A program made the position numbers and the translations under genes. Source: Bugula neritina (Eukaryota > Bryozoa > Gymnolaemata > Cheilostomatida > Bugulidae). Taken from it: a stretch of 64,000 nt of DNA. This document shows positions 1 through 11,360 of this stretch, piece by piece. Each line of letters opens with the position of its first letter. Positions within the stretch are counted from its first letter, which is position 1. The stretch lies in contig OZ037770.1 in NCBI GenBank assembly GCA_964035545.1, positions 6,312,229 to 6,376,228 of the forward strand, read 5' to 3'. Under the pieces are notes generated by a model, which was not told where the DNA came from, did not search any database, and saw nothing but the letters and a program-made list of their open reading frames with translations.

Positions 1-139
1 CCGGAGTGGCAAGCCCAAAAATAGTTAGCCGACCGCAAAGGCCCGCCTAAACCTCCGGTCTGGGCACTAAGAAACCGCTTTAAAGGTTTGCCTAATGAGG
101 GTATACGACGAGTGAGAGCAAGACCGGGATTTCCCTCGA

Positions 140-715
140 TTGCCCACACGAGCGCAAGACCTAGCTGTCACTCGGCCGCCCCTGTGTGAGCAAGACCGAG
201 ACGTCACCCGCTTGCCAACTGAACGTCGGCAACCTCCTTGCAACCGGAAAGCGCAGGCGCATCCCCAACTCCATGCACACGAGGTGTCACCTCCAGAGAT
301 GAGCCGCTCAGTAAGCACCCAGCCATATAGAAGCGGTTATTTCTTTTCTTGTAAACTTGCCGGGAAAGCTGCCACCTTTCTATTAAATACTGGGTGTACC
401 ACAAATCTTCTGAGCTGGTGTCTGTTTGACACACTCAGTGCTAGGAACCGAGCAAACTTGGAGCCATATGAGGGGGAACACGGCACGTTGGCGGAATGGT
501 CGTGTATTCCTTTTTATGGCGTGATAGAGTTGACTGGTAGCGTCCGTGATCAAGTGATTAACGGGACCTTCATCATCAGTCAACTCAAGGAGGATGCCAT
601 TTTGGGCATGTTATTTCTGAAGCGACACAGGTGCAACATTGACTTTAAAAAGTCGGCGACGGTGATGGCTGGGCGCGAGCTGGCTCGTATAAAGTGGGAG
701 ACTGGGTTTAGCTGA
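140..715 (+). pseudogene. gag-protease remnant of E1
   Basis: The ORF covers the end of a Ty3/gypsy gag (Pro/Arg-rich linker) and a retropepsin-like aspartic protease. The protease core is visible at about residues 70-80 with the flap and the FLKRHRC block near residue 160, all alignable to the proteases of E2 and E3. The catalytic triplet is odd: the usual D-T-G reads N-T-G here, so the active-site Asp is lost. The last residues (after about base 687) belong to the integrase tail and are read in the wrong context because of the internal deletion. Not a functional gene. Confidence 0.8.
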
Positions 716-1310
716 TCAGTCATTGCCGGCGGTACGGACAGGCAGCTAAATTGCAGCCGAAGTTCAGGAGTCCTTATTGCACGACTTAGGTGATGCAAGA
801 TCACACGTATAAGGTGAAACGTTCTGGCCAAGTGTCAATCCAGAACAAGGCACGTTTGACGCCGTAGTGGGTGAGCCCTGATGCAGCAGGACAGGCTCCT
901 CCACTCCTAGAGCATGCGCCGTCTGCCCATGAGAAGACGAAGCATGGCGTACAGGAAGTTAGAGGAGGTGCTGCCAGATCAGGAGGGTGCGGCTGACGCG
1001 CCGACCGACTTGCCCAAGCCGCCCCACCCCGGAAGAAGGCTGTGGACACACCGGAAGACCGGTCTGGGCCGGCCACACCATCTGTGGAGCCGGCGGACAC
1101 ACCTGTAGCCACTGATGAGATGAAAATTTCTCAAAATCATGAGGAAGGGGCTGCTAGGAGGGAATCACCCATATTGGTGGACCCTCCGCACTAGAGGCAC
1201 CATCCGTAGTGGTAGAGCCATCAGTGGCAGCAGCCCCCCCCCAGTACAGTTGGAACGTAGTCAACATACCAGGACCCCGCCATCTTATCTACTAGACTTT
1301 TTTTGTGACT
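687..1310 (+). pseudogene. integrase C-terminus and pol tail of E1
   Basis: After the deletion junction the sequence aligns with the E2 block at 36.7-37.04 kb on the minus strand: the stretch that encodes K-F-V-G-P-Y (GPY/F-like module of Ty3/gypsy integrases), then the proline/acid-rich tail ending near R-T-P-P-S-Y-L. Several stops and frameshifts break it. This copy keeps about 55 bp near 1060-1115 that in E2 is replaced by mitochondrial DNA, so it serves as the empty-site reference. Confidence 0.75.
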
Positions 1311-1883
1311 TGGTTTACATGTTTAGCATATTATCACCTGTCAGCCAGTGCAAAAGTAGTATGGGGGCAATAATTTAGAGTTGTACTCCCTTAGTGACAT
1401 ATATATTAGGTCAGCTGGGGATCAGCAGAGCCGAAGTCAGCCACCGGGAGAGGGTTATTGCGTCATCTCTCTTTCTCTCACTGCGTAGAAAACCCGTTCC
1501 AATTGTAACTGTGAAAGCGTGAACACACACTTGTGACAGCTGACAACTACGGAGCCCTAAGTGGACAGTAGAGTTAGTATAGCGACTATCTTATGGGAAG
1601 TCTAATTGTGCAAATTCTTCTATTATAGTAGAATTTAGACTAGTAGCCAATTGCGGTCTTGCTCTGTCATAGGGATAGAGCTGGAGCTCTTAATGGCAGG
1701 TGATTTCACTGGCGACTTGGAGTTGAGTAATCACCCAAATGATTTATGAAAATCAGGAGATTGATTGGTTGCTCAACACTTGAACTATTCTTTATGCTGC
1801 CGCATCGGTTTAGGACTTGGGCCTGCTACCTAGTTTCACAGAAGCTTTTTGTAGGGAGTGTACCTTTCAATAGGTGTGGAGGA

Positions 1884-2290
1884 TGTAGAGATTTTGTATA
1901 ATTATTAATATTGAAAGAACAACTCCTCATTGCTTATTCCCTATATGCATCATGGCACGATGTCTACAATTTCAGCAGGTCAGCTATTGTAATAGCTGAC
2001 AACCGTAATGTGTAGCGTCTCTCCTATCTTCGGCTGGACAGTAGTTACTAGCTATACTAATGTACGCTGTGAACCAATGAAGGACTAGTTAATTAGAGAT
2101 AATAGCTAGCGTGCATGAATAGCCAATCAGCTTAGTAGGAGGTGCGAATAACTTGTGCTAGTAGTTAGCGTGCTTGACTAGCTGGCAGAGAGGACTAGAA
2201 CATGTTATTGTACGGTCTTATATATTGTATCTCTTTATTATGTAACGTGTTTTTGTAGTAGTTGCACATTTATTTAGTGTCTAATTGGAA
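1884..2290 (+). repeat. 3' LTR of E1
   Basis: Starts TGTAGAG directly after a purine-rich tract (TAGGTGTGGAGGA), as the E2 LTR starts TGTAATG after a matching tract. It shares the CGAAAGG-like and CTAGTTAATTAGAG-like blocks with the E2 and E4 LTRs. The 3' boundary is uncertain. Confidence 0.65.
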
Positions 2291-2545
2291 TATATTAAAT
2301 TGTTAGCAATCACGAATCTGGTGAGGTGGCTTTGCATAAATAGACCCAGTAATTGCAAGTGAAGCATAAAATTCACAACAATATTTTGTTTTTTTATTTT
2401 TGTATATTATGTAATATATTTTTACTGGCATAATACACTTTATGCTGTAATATACACTCAGAATTACATCAAATATTATAAGATGATGTGCTTTATATGC
2501 TGTGTTCAAATTGAAATGATTTACTCCCTCTATCAATACCTGTAG

Positions 2546-4423
2546 TTGAAACGCAAAGAGAGACACTGGAAATGGGAGAGCTGGGAATACCAAGAGGGAT
2601 CAGCCTCAGCTGTAGTCTTACAGACACAACTCCTGGAATGGTGCTACATGATAACATACAAACCATTGAACTCAGTAAATTAATCATCTCTCTCCATTAG
2701 TTCTTGCTTACAAAGTAATATAGAATAGTTGTCTAATCATTTATTATAAGCAGAGTTTCAAGTCTAAGAGTTGTCTTTTTCTCTCATCACAAAATAATAT
2801 ATCAACTATCTAGTCTAAACATATAAAAAAGAGCATGTAATTGATAATTAGATTATTATAAGTTGCAGCTTCTGTCAACACTTTTTGTTTAAAATCTTAT
2901 AATGAATCTCACTGATACTGACTGAGATGCATTATCAAATAACTATTTAACAGACATCCACTGTTTCTTTAAACAATAAAAATCCTAGGTGATATAAATT
3001 AGCAAAATGTCATAGCACAATAGTTATTTGCTAGCTTAATTAAGAGCATTCAACCCTTGCTGGTACTCTGGCTATAGAAATAATTTTTTATTTGTTCATC
3101 TCCAAAGTGAAAGCTTGTATAAAAATTTAATACCTATTCTCCACATTAGCTGGAGCTTTTAGGTGAAATGATTTTTCTGCATGGTTATTTTGTAGAGCCA
3201 ATAACACCACAGATCACAGGCTATGAGACTTTAAATGGAGTAGACCAGAGGCCCCATGTCGTGATACAGCTACGGCCATCTGTAAACTCAGTTCATACTC
3301 ATCTAGATATAAAAATGTCTGATACACAAACCAATGTGACAACACTTACCAGATATGAGACAAAACTAGATAGTGTATCTCTCCAGGTCTGTTAGCTTAC
3401 CTTGTCTTTATGTTTGTACTGATTAGCTAAGGCAACACCCACAACAACCGTTTCATTTAAAAATGAATGACTTCATTTAAGGTTAATGAGATTGTTCTTG
3501 GAAACGAATATTTGGTAGCAATAAGAGCTGTGAGCATTGATAATTCAGGAAAAGAAATTATTGGTGATTTTACAGCCACGCACCCAATCAGTACAGGTAC
3601 TCTAATTAACAGTTTGTAGTTAACTGAAACACTTACATTATAATCCATTACTTGGCTCTGAGACTCCGTAGTATAAAGCAAGTGATTATTTGTCTTGCAT
3701 GCAGCGCCGTTGCCCCCAGAAGACATTTACTTTGAGTACACAGAAGATGGATTATCTATGAAACTGAAACTTCATCCAAAAATTTACAGTCACTATAATG
3801 CTGTCTACATGCTACATGTTGCTGATGGAAAGACTGGTGTGGTGAGTCATACTTTTGGATGACTCATCAGTTTTTGTATTCGAGATTTTACCAATGCAAG
3901 AGTTAATAACCAAACAACAACGTGATATACTATACCTTTCTTGGGTTGTTGATGATGTTCAAGTTATTATTAATTGTCTATCAGAAAGTACTTCAATCAA
4001 ACCTGCGATTACATACTTATTGTCATTAATTGTCTATTGAGAAATTGAAACTAGCTTGGTTATTAAAGGCAAAAACAGTAGAGACCAAAATAACAAGTTA
4101 TTACCTGTATAAATTAAATTTTTTACCTTCACAATTTATTTCCAATAACTGAGTTATTGAGTAAGTTATTTGTATTTAATTTTATAGCCTCATCACTTTC
4201 CAGATGAAACGTTTTTACTGAAAGAGTTAATTGACAATACTGAGTACACATTCTATGCTTGGACATTCTCAAAGAAAACACAGCGTCCTTCTGAAAAATA
4301 CATAAAAGCTTTTCTTCATTCAGAAAAGAGTAAGTAAAGAATATATAATATTGCTTATCATTCACATGGAACAGCTGTTGTTATCCTGTAGGTTAAAAAA
4401 CCCTATGTGTGTGTATGTGTGTG

Positions 4424-4466
<43 letters not shown>

Positions 4467-5220
4467 TGTGTGCGTGTGCGAATGCGTGTGCGTGTATGTG
4501 TGTGTGCGTGTGTGTGTGTGCGTGTCCGTGTGCGTGTGTGTGTGTATGTGTGTGTATGTGTGTGTGTTTGTGTGTGTGTTTGCGTGTGTGTGTGTGTGTG
4601 TGTGCGTGCGTGCGTGTGTGTATGTGTGTGTGTTCGTGTGTGTGTTCGTGTGTGTGTTTGTGTGTGTGTTCGTGTGTGTGTTCGTGTGTGTGTTTGTGTG
4701 TGTGTGCGTGTGCGTGCGTGTGTGTGTGTGTGTGCGTGTGTGTGTGTGTGTGCGCGTGAGTGGGGTTTGGTTACTTTAAAACTAGTTTTATCATTATTGT
4801 TTGTTGTTTTGATACATGATGTACCTCAACAGCCTGCTTCATTTATTCTGACTTTAGATTGGCAAAAAACTGGGATACTTCAGTCGGACACAGTTTTTTA
4901 TGGGACTCTTTTTATTGGTTTGCCTTTCCTTCATATTGCAGGTGTGGGAGCAGCAATACAATATGTAAGTGTTTGCTCATGGTATTATTATTAATTTTAA
5001 CTTTTTAAAAATTACAATTATAAGTCACTATATATAAGTGTAAAAGATGTTAACAAACTCTCGTAATAATTATCAGTCCGTTGAGAGAATATTTTTAATC
5101 TGATCTGAAGAAACCTGCAAAGATACAGACTTCTGTCTGTAAGATCTTAAAATTTCTCATTTTCAGATAACAAGGAGAAGACAGAGAAGAGCTGCAAGAC
5201 AAGCAAGGAGAAGACTATAA
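2546..5220 (+). CDS. Gene A: FN3-like single-pass membrane protein (3' part)
   Basis: I join exons 2546-2674, 3196-3386, 3482-3596, 3705-3841, 4188-4329, 4858-4964 and 5167-5220. All borders are AG..GT and all phases agree, giving 290 residues to a TAA stop. The first visible exon begins in mid-codon, so the start codon and signal peptide lie upstream, possibly beyond E1. Two FN3-like domains follow each other: the first has the G-N-E-Y-L-V-A-I-R-A-V strand typical of FN3 strand F, the second has N-T-E-Y-T-F-Y-A-W. The usual FN3 Trp of strand B is not seen in the second. A hydrophobic segment (VFYGTLFIGLPFLHIAGVGA) is followed by a short tail of mostly Arg, Gln and Ala. A probable cell-surface protein; ligand unknown. 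Related to gene B. The gene family is not recognised by name. Confidence 0.8.
4404..4760 (+). repeat. (GT)n microsatellite in an intron of gene A
   Basis: About 360 bp of GT repeats with scattered GC, TT and AT interruptions between exons 4188-4329 and 4858-4964. Long Cys-Val reading frames across it are artefacts of the repeat. Confidence 0.97.
4858..5220 (+). other. Membrane segment and Arg-rich tail exons of gene A
   Basis: Exon 4858-4964 codes a short linker and about 22 hydrophobic residues. Exon 5167-5220 codes the last 17 residues, of which nine are Arg, then TAA. The intron border TTTTCAG at 5160-5166 is good. By the positive-inside rule the Arg-rich end would be cytosolic, so the FN3 domains face outside. 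An ATTAAA at 5288-5293 may be the poly(A) signal. Confidence 0.75.
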
Positions 5221-5899
5221 AGAGAAACGCTCTAAATTAAAACTTAATTTCTTTTATTAATGTATAATGTATGTCTAAACTTTAGGCATTAAATGGTAGC
5301 ATATCATTTTGTGTTTCTAAATATTATTTCAGCTAATAGTTACTGGTAAAATATTTATCATTTAATTTATATTTTAATTCTTCTGATTTAGATATGAATT
5401 GTGATTTTAATTCTGACATAAATTTGCAAAACAACCTAAACAAAATTTCTTGGCTCTATACCTACCAGTTGCACTTTTGAGCTGGCCACTTGAATATGTG
5501 TATGAGTATATAAAGGTAATGAATAGACTTTTCATTGTTTGTCTGCCTTTTATTGGGAGATGGATTTGTTTGCCTCTCAGTATTACCTAACCTTTTTATC
5601 TTACTCGATCACTTGCATCACTACCTTATAAATATAAATGGAAGAGGCCATCCATGATGTCATTCAACCACTGTTTTGAATATTCATCATCTAATTTCCA
5701 GTTATCATTGCTGAACAGGGGCATACAAAACTAGCTTCTTTAATTTATGACGTCATAGATCGGCTAACTCTCTATAGGGCCTGCTTTTATTTTTGGCATT
5801 GGTTTTTTTCTGAGCTGATCCACATAATATGCTGTTAGGACATTGCATGAGAATGGAAAGCTAATGTTATTATATTTTTCACTATGCAATGTGTTAGAA

Positions 5900-6090
5900 A
5901 GAGTATAGATTGTATACTAGAGAGAATATAGACTATGTACTAGAGAGATTATAAACGATATATGTACTAGAGAAAAGATATAGACTATGTACCAGAGAGA
6001 ATATAGATTGTATAATAGAGATAATATAGACTATATATATATTAGACTTTATAGAAAATATAGACTATGTACTAGAGAAAAATATATAAT
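5900..6090. repeat. Minisatellite, about 27-bp unit
   Basis: Repeated variants of the motif ATATAGACTATGTACTAGAG, about seven degenerate copies. Confidence 0.8.
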
Positions 6091-6655
6091 CTAATAACCA
6101 ATAATTTATTGGTGCAGACTCTTCAAAAATTGATCAAAGATTATACAAAAAAATGAACTAAACCTTTGTTACAAACACCACTGAAATGTTGAATTTTTAT
6201 CTTCGGCTTCTTAATGATGATCTTTTTAAATAATTAATTGTCAGCTGCCTATTAAGGATTATAGGTCTTAACCCGCATTTTTTAATGTCAGCTTTGAAAG
6301 GCGTTGACTGGAACCAAGATATTTTAATTTGTTAGGTCATGACACGTGTCTCATAATTAACTGACCATAACTGTTACTTATTTTACACCTGATTACTTTT
6401 TTATAATCGTCCAGGTATTTAAGGTAAGATATGAATCACAGAAAACTGTCACTTATGTAGCCTGAATTGTGACAGATAGAGTTGATATGGTGAACTTTTA
6501 CATTTTGTGGTTACTGCAAACTCACCGAACAATATAATTGTTTTGGCCTTCGGGTTAGCCCGGGTCGATATATCAAAACGGAGAGCTTGGCTTGTAAGAT
6601 GACTCCAGCTTCTGTCAGTCTGTGAGGGGGGGGGAGGAATAGTTAGGACTCTAAA

Positions 6656-6723
6656 TTAGGGTATTTGTCTGGTGGTGCTCTTTAGTCTAGGATCCTGGAA
6701 GAGCACTCACTAACATACCCTAA
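6656..6723. repeat. Inverted repeat / hairpin
   Basis: TTAGGGTAT at the left pairs with ATACCCTAA at the right, and inside these GTGCTCTT pairs with AAGAGCAC. Two nested stems with an asymmetric interior. It may be a fold-back element end; no known RNA class recognised. Confidence 0.55.
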
Positions 6724-6959
6724 CACATTATAATTATGTCCACACAATTTCTCAATCACTACCCAATCAATTTCCTCAATTTCCCCAATCTCTCTTGTAC
6801 ACATTATGTTTTATATTTGCAACACTCACACAGGCTACACCCACGCTATATGTAATATCCATGTTGATCTCAGAGTTGTGCACTCTTCATACATGCAACA
6901 ATAAATGGAGACAACTACACAAATTTAAAACTCCTCCCCACTAACAATTTACATTGATA

Positions 6960-7420
6960 TGACGTTGTATAAACGTTGGAAAAAACGTTTATTAAATGTT
7001 TAAATGTCGACACATTTTTGTACTATATACAACGATTGAAACAAACGTTTATCGCAAAACGTTTTACCAACCTTTCATAAACGTTGCGTTGCATAACGTT
7101 GTGTAGATGTTTTTCATACAACGTTGGTGAAAGGTTGCGATCCAACATTGCGTAAATGTTTAAATTTAAATGTATCTCTTTGTCTCGCACAACGTTTAGG
7201 CAACGTTTTCTGCAAACTATTTTACCAACGTTTCATAAACAAGTCATACAAACGTTGCCATAACATTGCTTCAGCAGCGTTTTTATATTGTTGCAAAACA
7301 AGCGTTATCTAGATGTTTAAATGTAGACGTTATTTAGCTTTTTTATCTAAAACGTTCTATAAACAACTTTTCATAAATGTTATTATAATGTTGTATAAAC
7401 TCTATGCAGCATTGCAAATT
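6960..7420. repeat. Left degenerate AACGTT array
   Basis: AACGTT, AACGTTG or one-base variants recur every 10-25 bp, with spacers such as TATA and AAATGTTT. The motif is itself palindromic, so the array has no strand. Confidence 0.85.
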
Positions 7421-8214
7421 TAGGTTATTATAATTATTTGGCAAGGTTTACATAACCATTGCTATATTAAAGTATATATAGCAGTATAATATATACAAGT
7501 GGAAGTTTTATATTGTGTATTGATAACTTTATTGTTTAAAAGTGAAGAGCAATAATTACAAAAAAAATAATTGTTACTAAAAAAACATGTGCAACCTAAT
7601 ATAAAGACTTATTTGGCAATTTAAATGAGCTAAAATAAATTACAATTAAAAAATGTGGCTAAATAAGTAGATAAATAAATTCATATTGGAGCTAATGCAA
7701 AAATTATAAATAGCAACAGGTCATAAGAAATGCACAAAAAATTTAAGCAGCCAAAAAAGTAAAGCTAATTTACAAATGTTGATTCAAAACATAGCTATTT
7801 AGCAGTCAACAAAGAAAACATTTCTGTATATTATAAGCAAGTAAACGGAATAATACAAATTATCATTTTAGAACGCTAATCCCTTTATATCCAAAGCTGA
7901 ACATTAGCGATGAGCTTTATTTACGCTTTGGAGATTTAAAGTTATTTTAGCTTTCTAATTATTAAGCTTTTTCCAAAGTTGAGGTCCAGCTTAATGTTAC
8001 AGAATAGGCTTCTGAAGACTGTGAATTCAGTCTGCTCATTCTTTTCCTCAAAATATATATTTAAAGCTTCAAAGTCTTGCTGCTCTTTACAGTAAGATGG
8101 TGACCACCTACAAAGCAACAAGAATACTGACTAGAAACAAAAAAACATTCAATGTAAATGTATATATAAACTGTGGTAAAATGAAGTCGTGTTTAAGAAT
8201 ATGTTGTGAAAATG

Positions 8215-9345
8215 GATGGGCAAATTCAAATTTTTGTTTATTTTTCTATAAAGATGACAAAAAAATTTGATATATTCCTAAATGGGTAGGCAACTTCGAC
8301 CTTATATGCATTTCACTATAAAATGACAAACAAGGGTGATCAGAAATAGGTGACAACTTCAAGTTTATGTAAGTTTTGCTATAAAGATCGCAAACAAGAC
8401 AGTTCTTAAAATGGGCAGGCAACTTCAATTTTACTTAAATTTTATTATAAAAATGACTAACAAGAAAGTTGGAAAATGGGTGGATAACTTCAATTTTATG
8501 TACATTTCACCATAAAATAATATGACAAACAAGAAAGTTGGTAATTGACTGGCCAACTTCAATTGTATTTACATTTCACTATAAACAACTAGCAAAAAAG
8601 TTAAATGGGTGGACAATTTCAATTTCATGTACATTTTACTATGAAAATGACTAACAGAACATTGGAAAATGGGTGAGCAACTTCAAGTTTATGAACATTT
8701 TGCCATAGATGACCAGCAATAAAATTAGAAAATGGGTGGGCAACTTCAAGTTTATGTACATTTCACTATTAAAGTGACTAACAGAAAGTTGGAAAATGGG
8801 TAGGCAACTTCAATTTTATGTACATTTCACTATTCAGATGGCAAATAAGGGTGTTCAGAAATGGGTGGAAAACTTCAATTTTATGTATATTTCACTATAA
8901 AGATGGCAAGCAAGATGATTTAGATATTGGTGGGTATTTTTAATTATTTTACATTTCACTATAAATATAAAAAAGATTGTTCAGAGATTGGTGGGTACCT
9001 TCAATTTAATATAAATTTTGTGTACATTTAACTATAAAAATGACTAACAATAGTGTTTGGAATTGGGTGTGCAAGCTCGAATTTATGCTAGTTTTACTAA
9101 AAAGATGACTAACAAAATAGTTGGAACATAGGTAGGCAACTTCACCTACATTTTGCTATAATGATTATTAACAATAATGTCTGATCATAGGTGGGCGACC
9201 TCACCTTCATACATACTGTTCTATAAAGATGACTAGTAATTGGAAACTTGTGAAAATAGGTGGACAACTTCTAATTCATGCACATTTTACTATAAAAATG
9301 ACCAACAAGAAAATGGGGAAATGGGTAAGCAACTTCCAGTTCAAT
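8215..9345. repeat. Minisatellite, about 65-bp unit, about 17 copies
   Basis: The motif ATGGGTGGGCAACTTCAA recurs at about 8281, 8346, 8409, 8476, 8548, 8608, 8669, 8733, 8796, 8860 and onward to about 9319, each followed by a TTTTATGTACATTTCACTAT-like block. A related single unit occurs near 10710-10790. Confidence 0.9.
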
Positions 9346-9559
9346 TCCAATAACTTACTTTAAACTGCTAAATATCACACTTTTCAAACAATTATTGATA
9401 TAATGACCTAACTTTGTAAATAATATTATCAGTGCATAACTTATTTATTTTTATTTATAAACTAAAACTTTAAACTTTTTGAAAAGTTTGGTCAATATTA
9501 TAAGGCAAGAGGTGATGTATTAAATACTACTTTCAAACATTACAAGCTTCAAATAATCA

Positions 9560-11360
9560 GATTTGTGCTCACCAACCTATCAATAAGTTCACATAGTGGC
9601 ACCTGTGCATTCCCTCATATACAGTGTGTAAATTACAGATAACTTCATTGGTATGACTATAAATTTACCTAAATAGCCAAGTACATGGAAATAGCTAAAC
9701 TCCTATCATTCAATGAAAGCAAGGTATAGATTGGTTCTTCTTGATGCACAGCCTGGGTAATTTTCTTATCAAGTAATCACAGGTGTGAGAATGGCTCAAG
9801 GGAAATTATTATTTTTAGCCTACAAATAATAAAATATGCACAGATTAAACTAATAATTAAAATATATTTTAACAAACTATTTTCTGGCAAAAAAGGAATA
9901 TTTTGGAAAAAAACTATAATGGTATAGGTTGAAGGAGTTAGGTGCAAAATGCATAACTATGTTCATGGAAAAATTAATTACGCGTGTGTACAGTATTCGA
10001 GCTATAAAATTGCTATATTATATAAACTACTTGCTTGGAGAAAAATCAGCAACTTGGAATAATTTGAGGAATAAAATTTATGGAGATTAAACAATTTCAA
10101 TTTGATGTAGGTTATACTGTCATTTTAATTAACCTTCTTTAAATTTTATCAGTGACTTTGGCTCCAAGTCGCAAATTTAATATTTCAGTAATTAAAAAAT
10201 AAATAGCAATTATACACACAGAGTTAAATAAATTGTGCCAAATTCATATTCAAGTTTTTTCTCTAAAATTATCTAATAACTATTAATTTGTTCACAACTA
10301 TGCTGATTGCATGTGTTAATCACTGTGTCGTGACATTCATGCATGAACGACATTCATGCATGAACGGATATAATCTACACGCACATAATGCTTGTTTTAT
10401 AATAAACACAATATGAGGTATAGTCTGAATTATTCTAGGAAAAATTAGCAGTAATTTGGAGTTATTTATCCAATAAAGCTTTATAAAGTGGGTACGAAAC
10501 TTTTAATTTATTTATGATCTACTAACCACTATGCCATAACTTGATGATTTTTGTTCAATTAAACAGAATTGCATTGTCAAAGAAAAGGTGCAACCTGCAT
10601 ATCTAGATAAAAGCATGAAAAATTGCCTTTAGTATGTATGTTCAAACAATGAATTAGTATACATAACATTTGATTAAATCAAAGACTATAACAAAGTTGT
10701 TATTTAAGGCGATTTTAAAGACTAAGTAGGCAACCTAAATTTTACTGTAATGATGACCAGCACAAATGTTGTGAAGAAGGTAAGAAACTTCAATTCAAAA
10801 TAGGTAATCATGCACTCTGTCTAATGAAACTGGCACAGGCTAAAAGGGCATAGGTAATAACTAATAATGGCACAAGTAATTTAATGGAAAAATGAAATAT
10901 TGCAGTCATTAAGTACCTTGATAATCAATTTAAACATACAAAATTTTCAATCGACTCAAAAATTATTTTGCAATAACCTATGAGAAAAAAGCAAAGTACT
11001 ATCTTTCAATAGTTGTTTTTAAAATTTAAAAGACTGTATTCATAATGATTATTTATAGATTGCAAGCAATCTAAGCATTGTACCTAGCTTCACCAACATT
11101 ACAAGAATAATATGGTTGGGAGTTGTGCTCACCATTTAATCAAACATGGTGGAACTTGTGCATTTCACAAGTTTACAGTATGTGCATAATTGGTACTATT
11201 ACAAATTACCTTCTTAGCCAAATTATACTTGGAAATTGCTGAAATCCTATCTATCCGCCCATGCAGTTCTAGTTGATGCCGAGACTAGATATTTTTTATT
11301 TGCTTCAAGTAGTCACAGGTGTGATAATAGCCTGAAGAAAATTCATACTTGTTTGCCTGC
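9560..11360. repeat. Diverged direct duplication (9560-9840 and 11110-11360)
   Basis: Both blocks carry, in the same order, a GTGCTCACCA-like start, a GTGCATTtC-like block, a TAGCCAA block and a CACAGGTGTGA block ending near AAATAATA. They are roughly three-quarters identical by eye. On the minus strand each has a possible GTGAGC splice donor, so they could be decayed exons, but no frame is open. Confidence 0.5.

Larger units (their letters stand above)
1..2290 (+). mobile_element. E1: Ty3/gypsy LTR retrotransposon, truncated at the window edge and internally deleted
   Basis: The first bases already lie inside gag; they match the gag of E2 (about 40.7 kb, opposite strand). The order is gag linker and protease (1 to about 687), then a jump straight to the C-terminal part of integrase (about 687-940), a proline-rich pol tail (to about 1310), about 570 bp of 3' non-coding sequence, a purine-rich tract (1871-1883) and an LTR starting TGTAGAG at 1884. 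Measured on E2, about 3.0 kb (reverse transcriptase, RNase H, most of integrase) is missing. The right end of the LTR is not sharp; I place it near 2290. The element is in the same orientation as gene A and just upstream of its first visible exon. Confidence 0.85.
5221..6935. other. Intergenic stretch after gene A
   Basis: AT-rich sequence without convincing coding signal. It holds a short minisatellite (5900-6090), a hairpin (6656-6723) and a G-run near 6627. Confidence 0.6.

Noticed and set aside
4351-4994. Long Cys-Val-rich ORFs in three frames
   Set aside because: They only translate the GT microsatellite in an intron of gene A.
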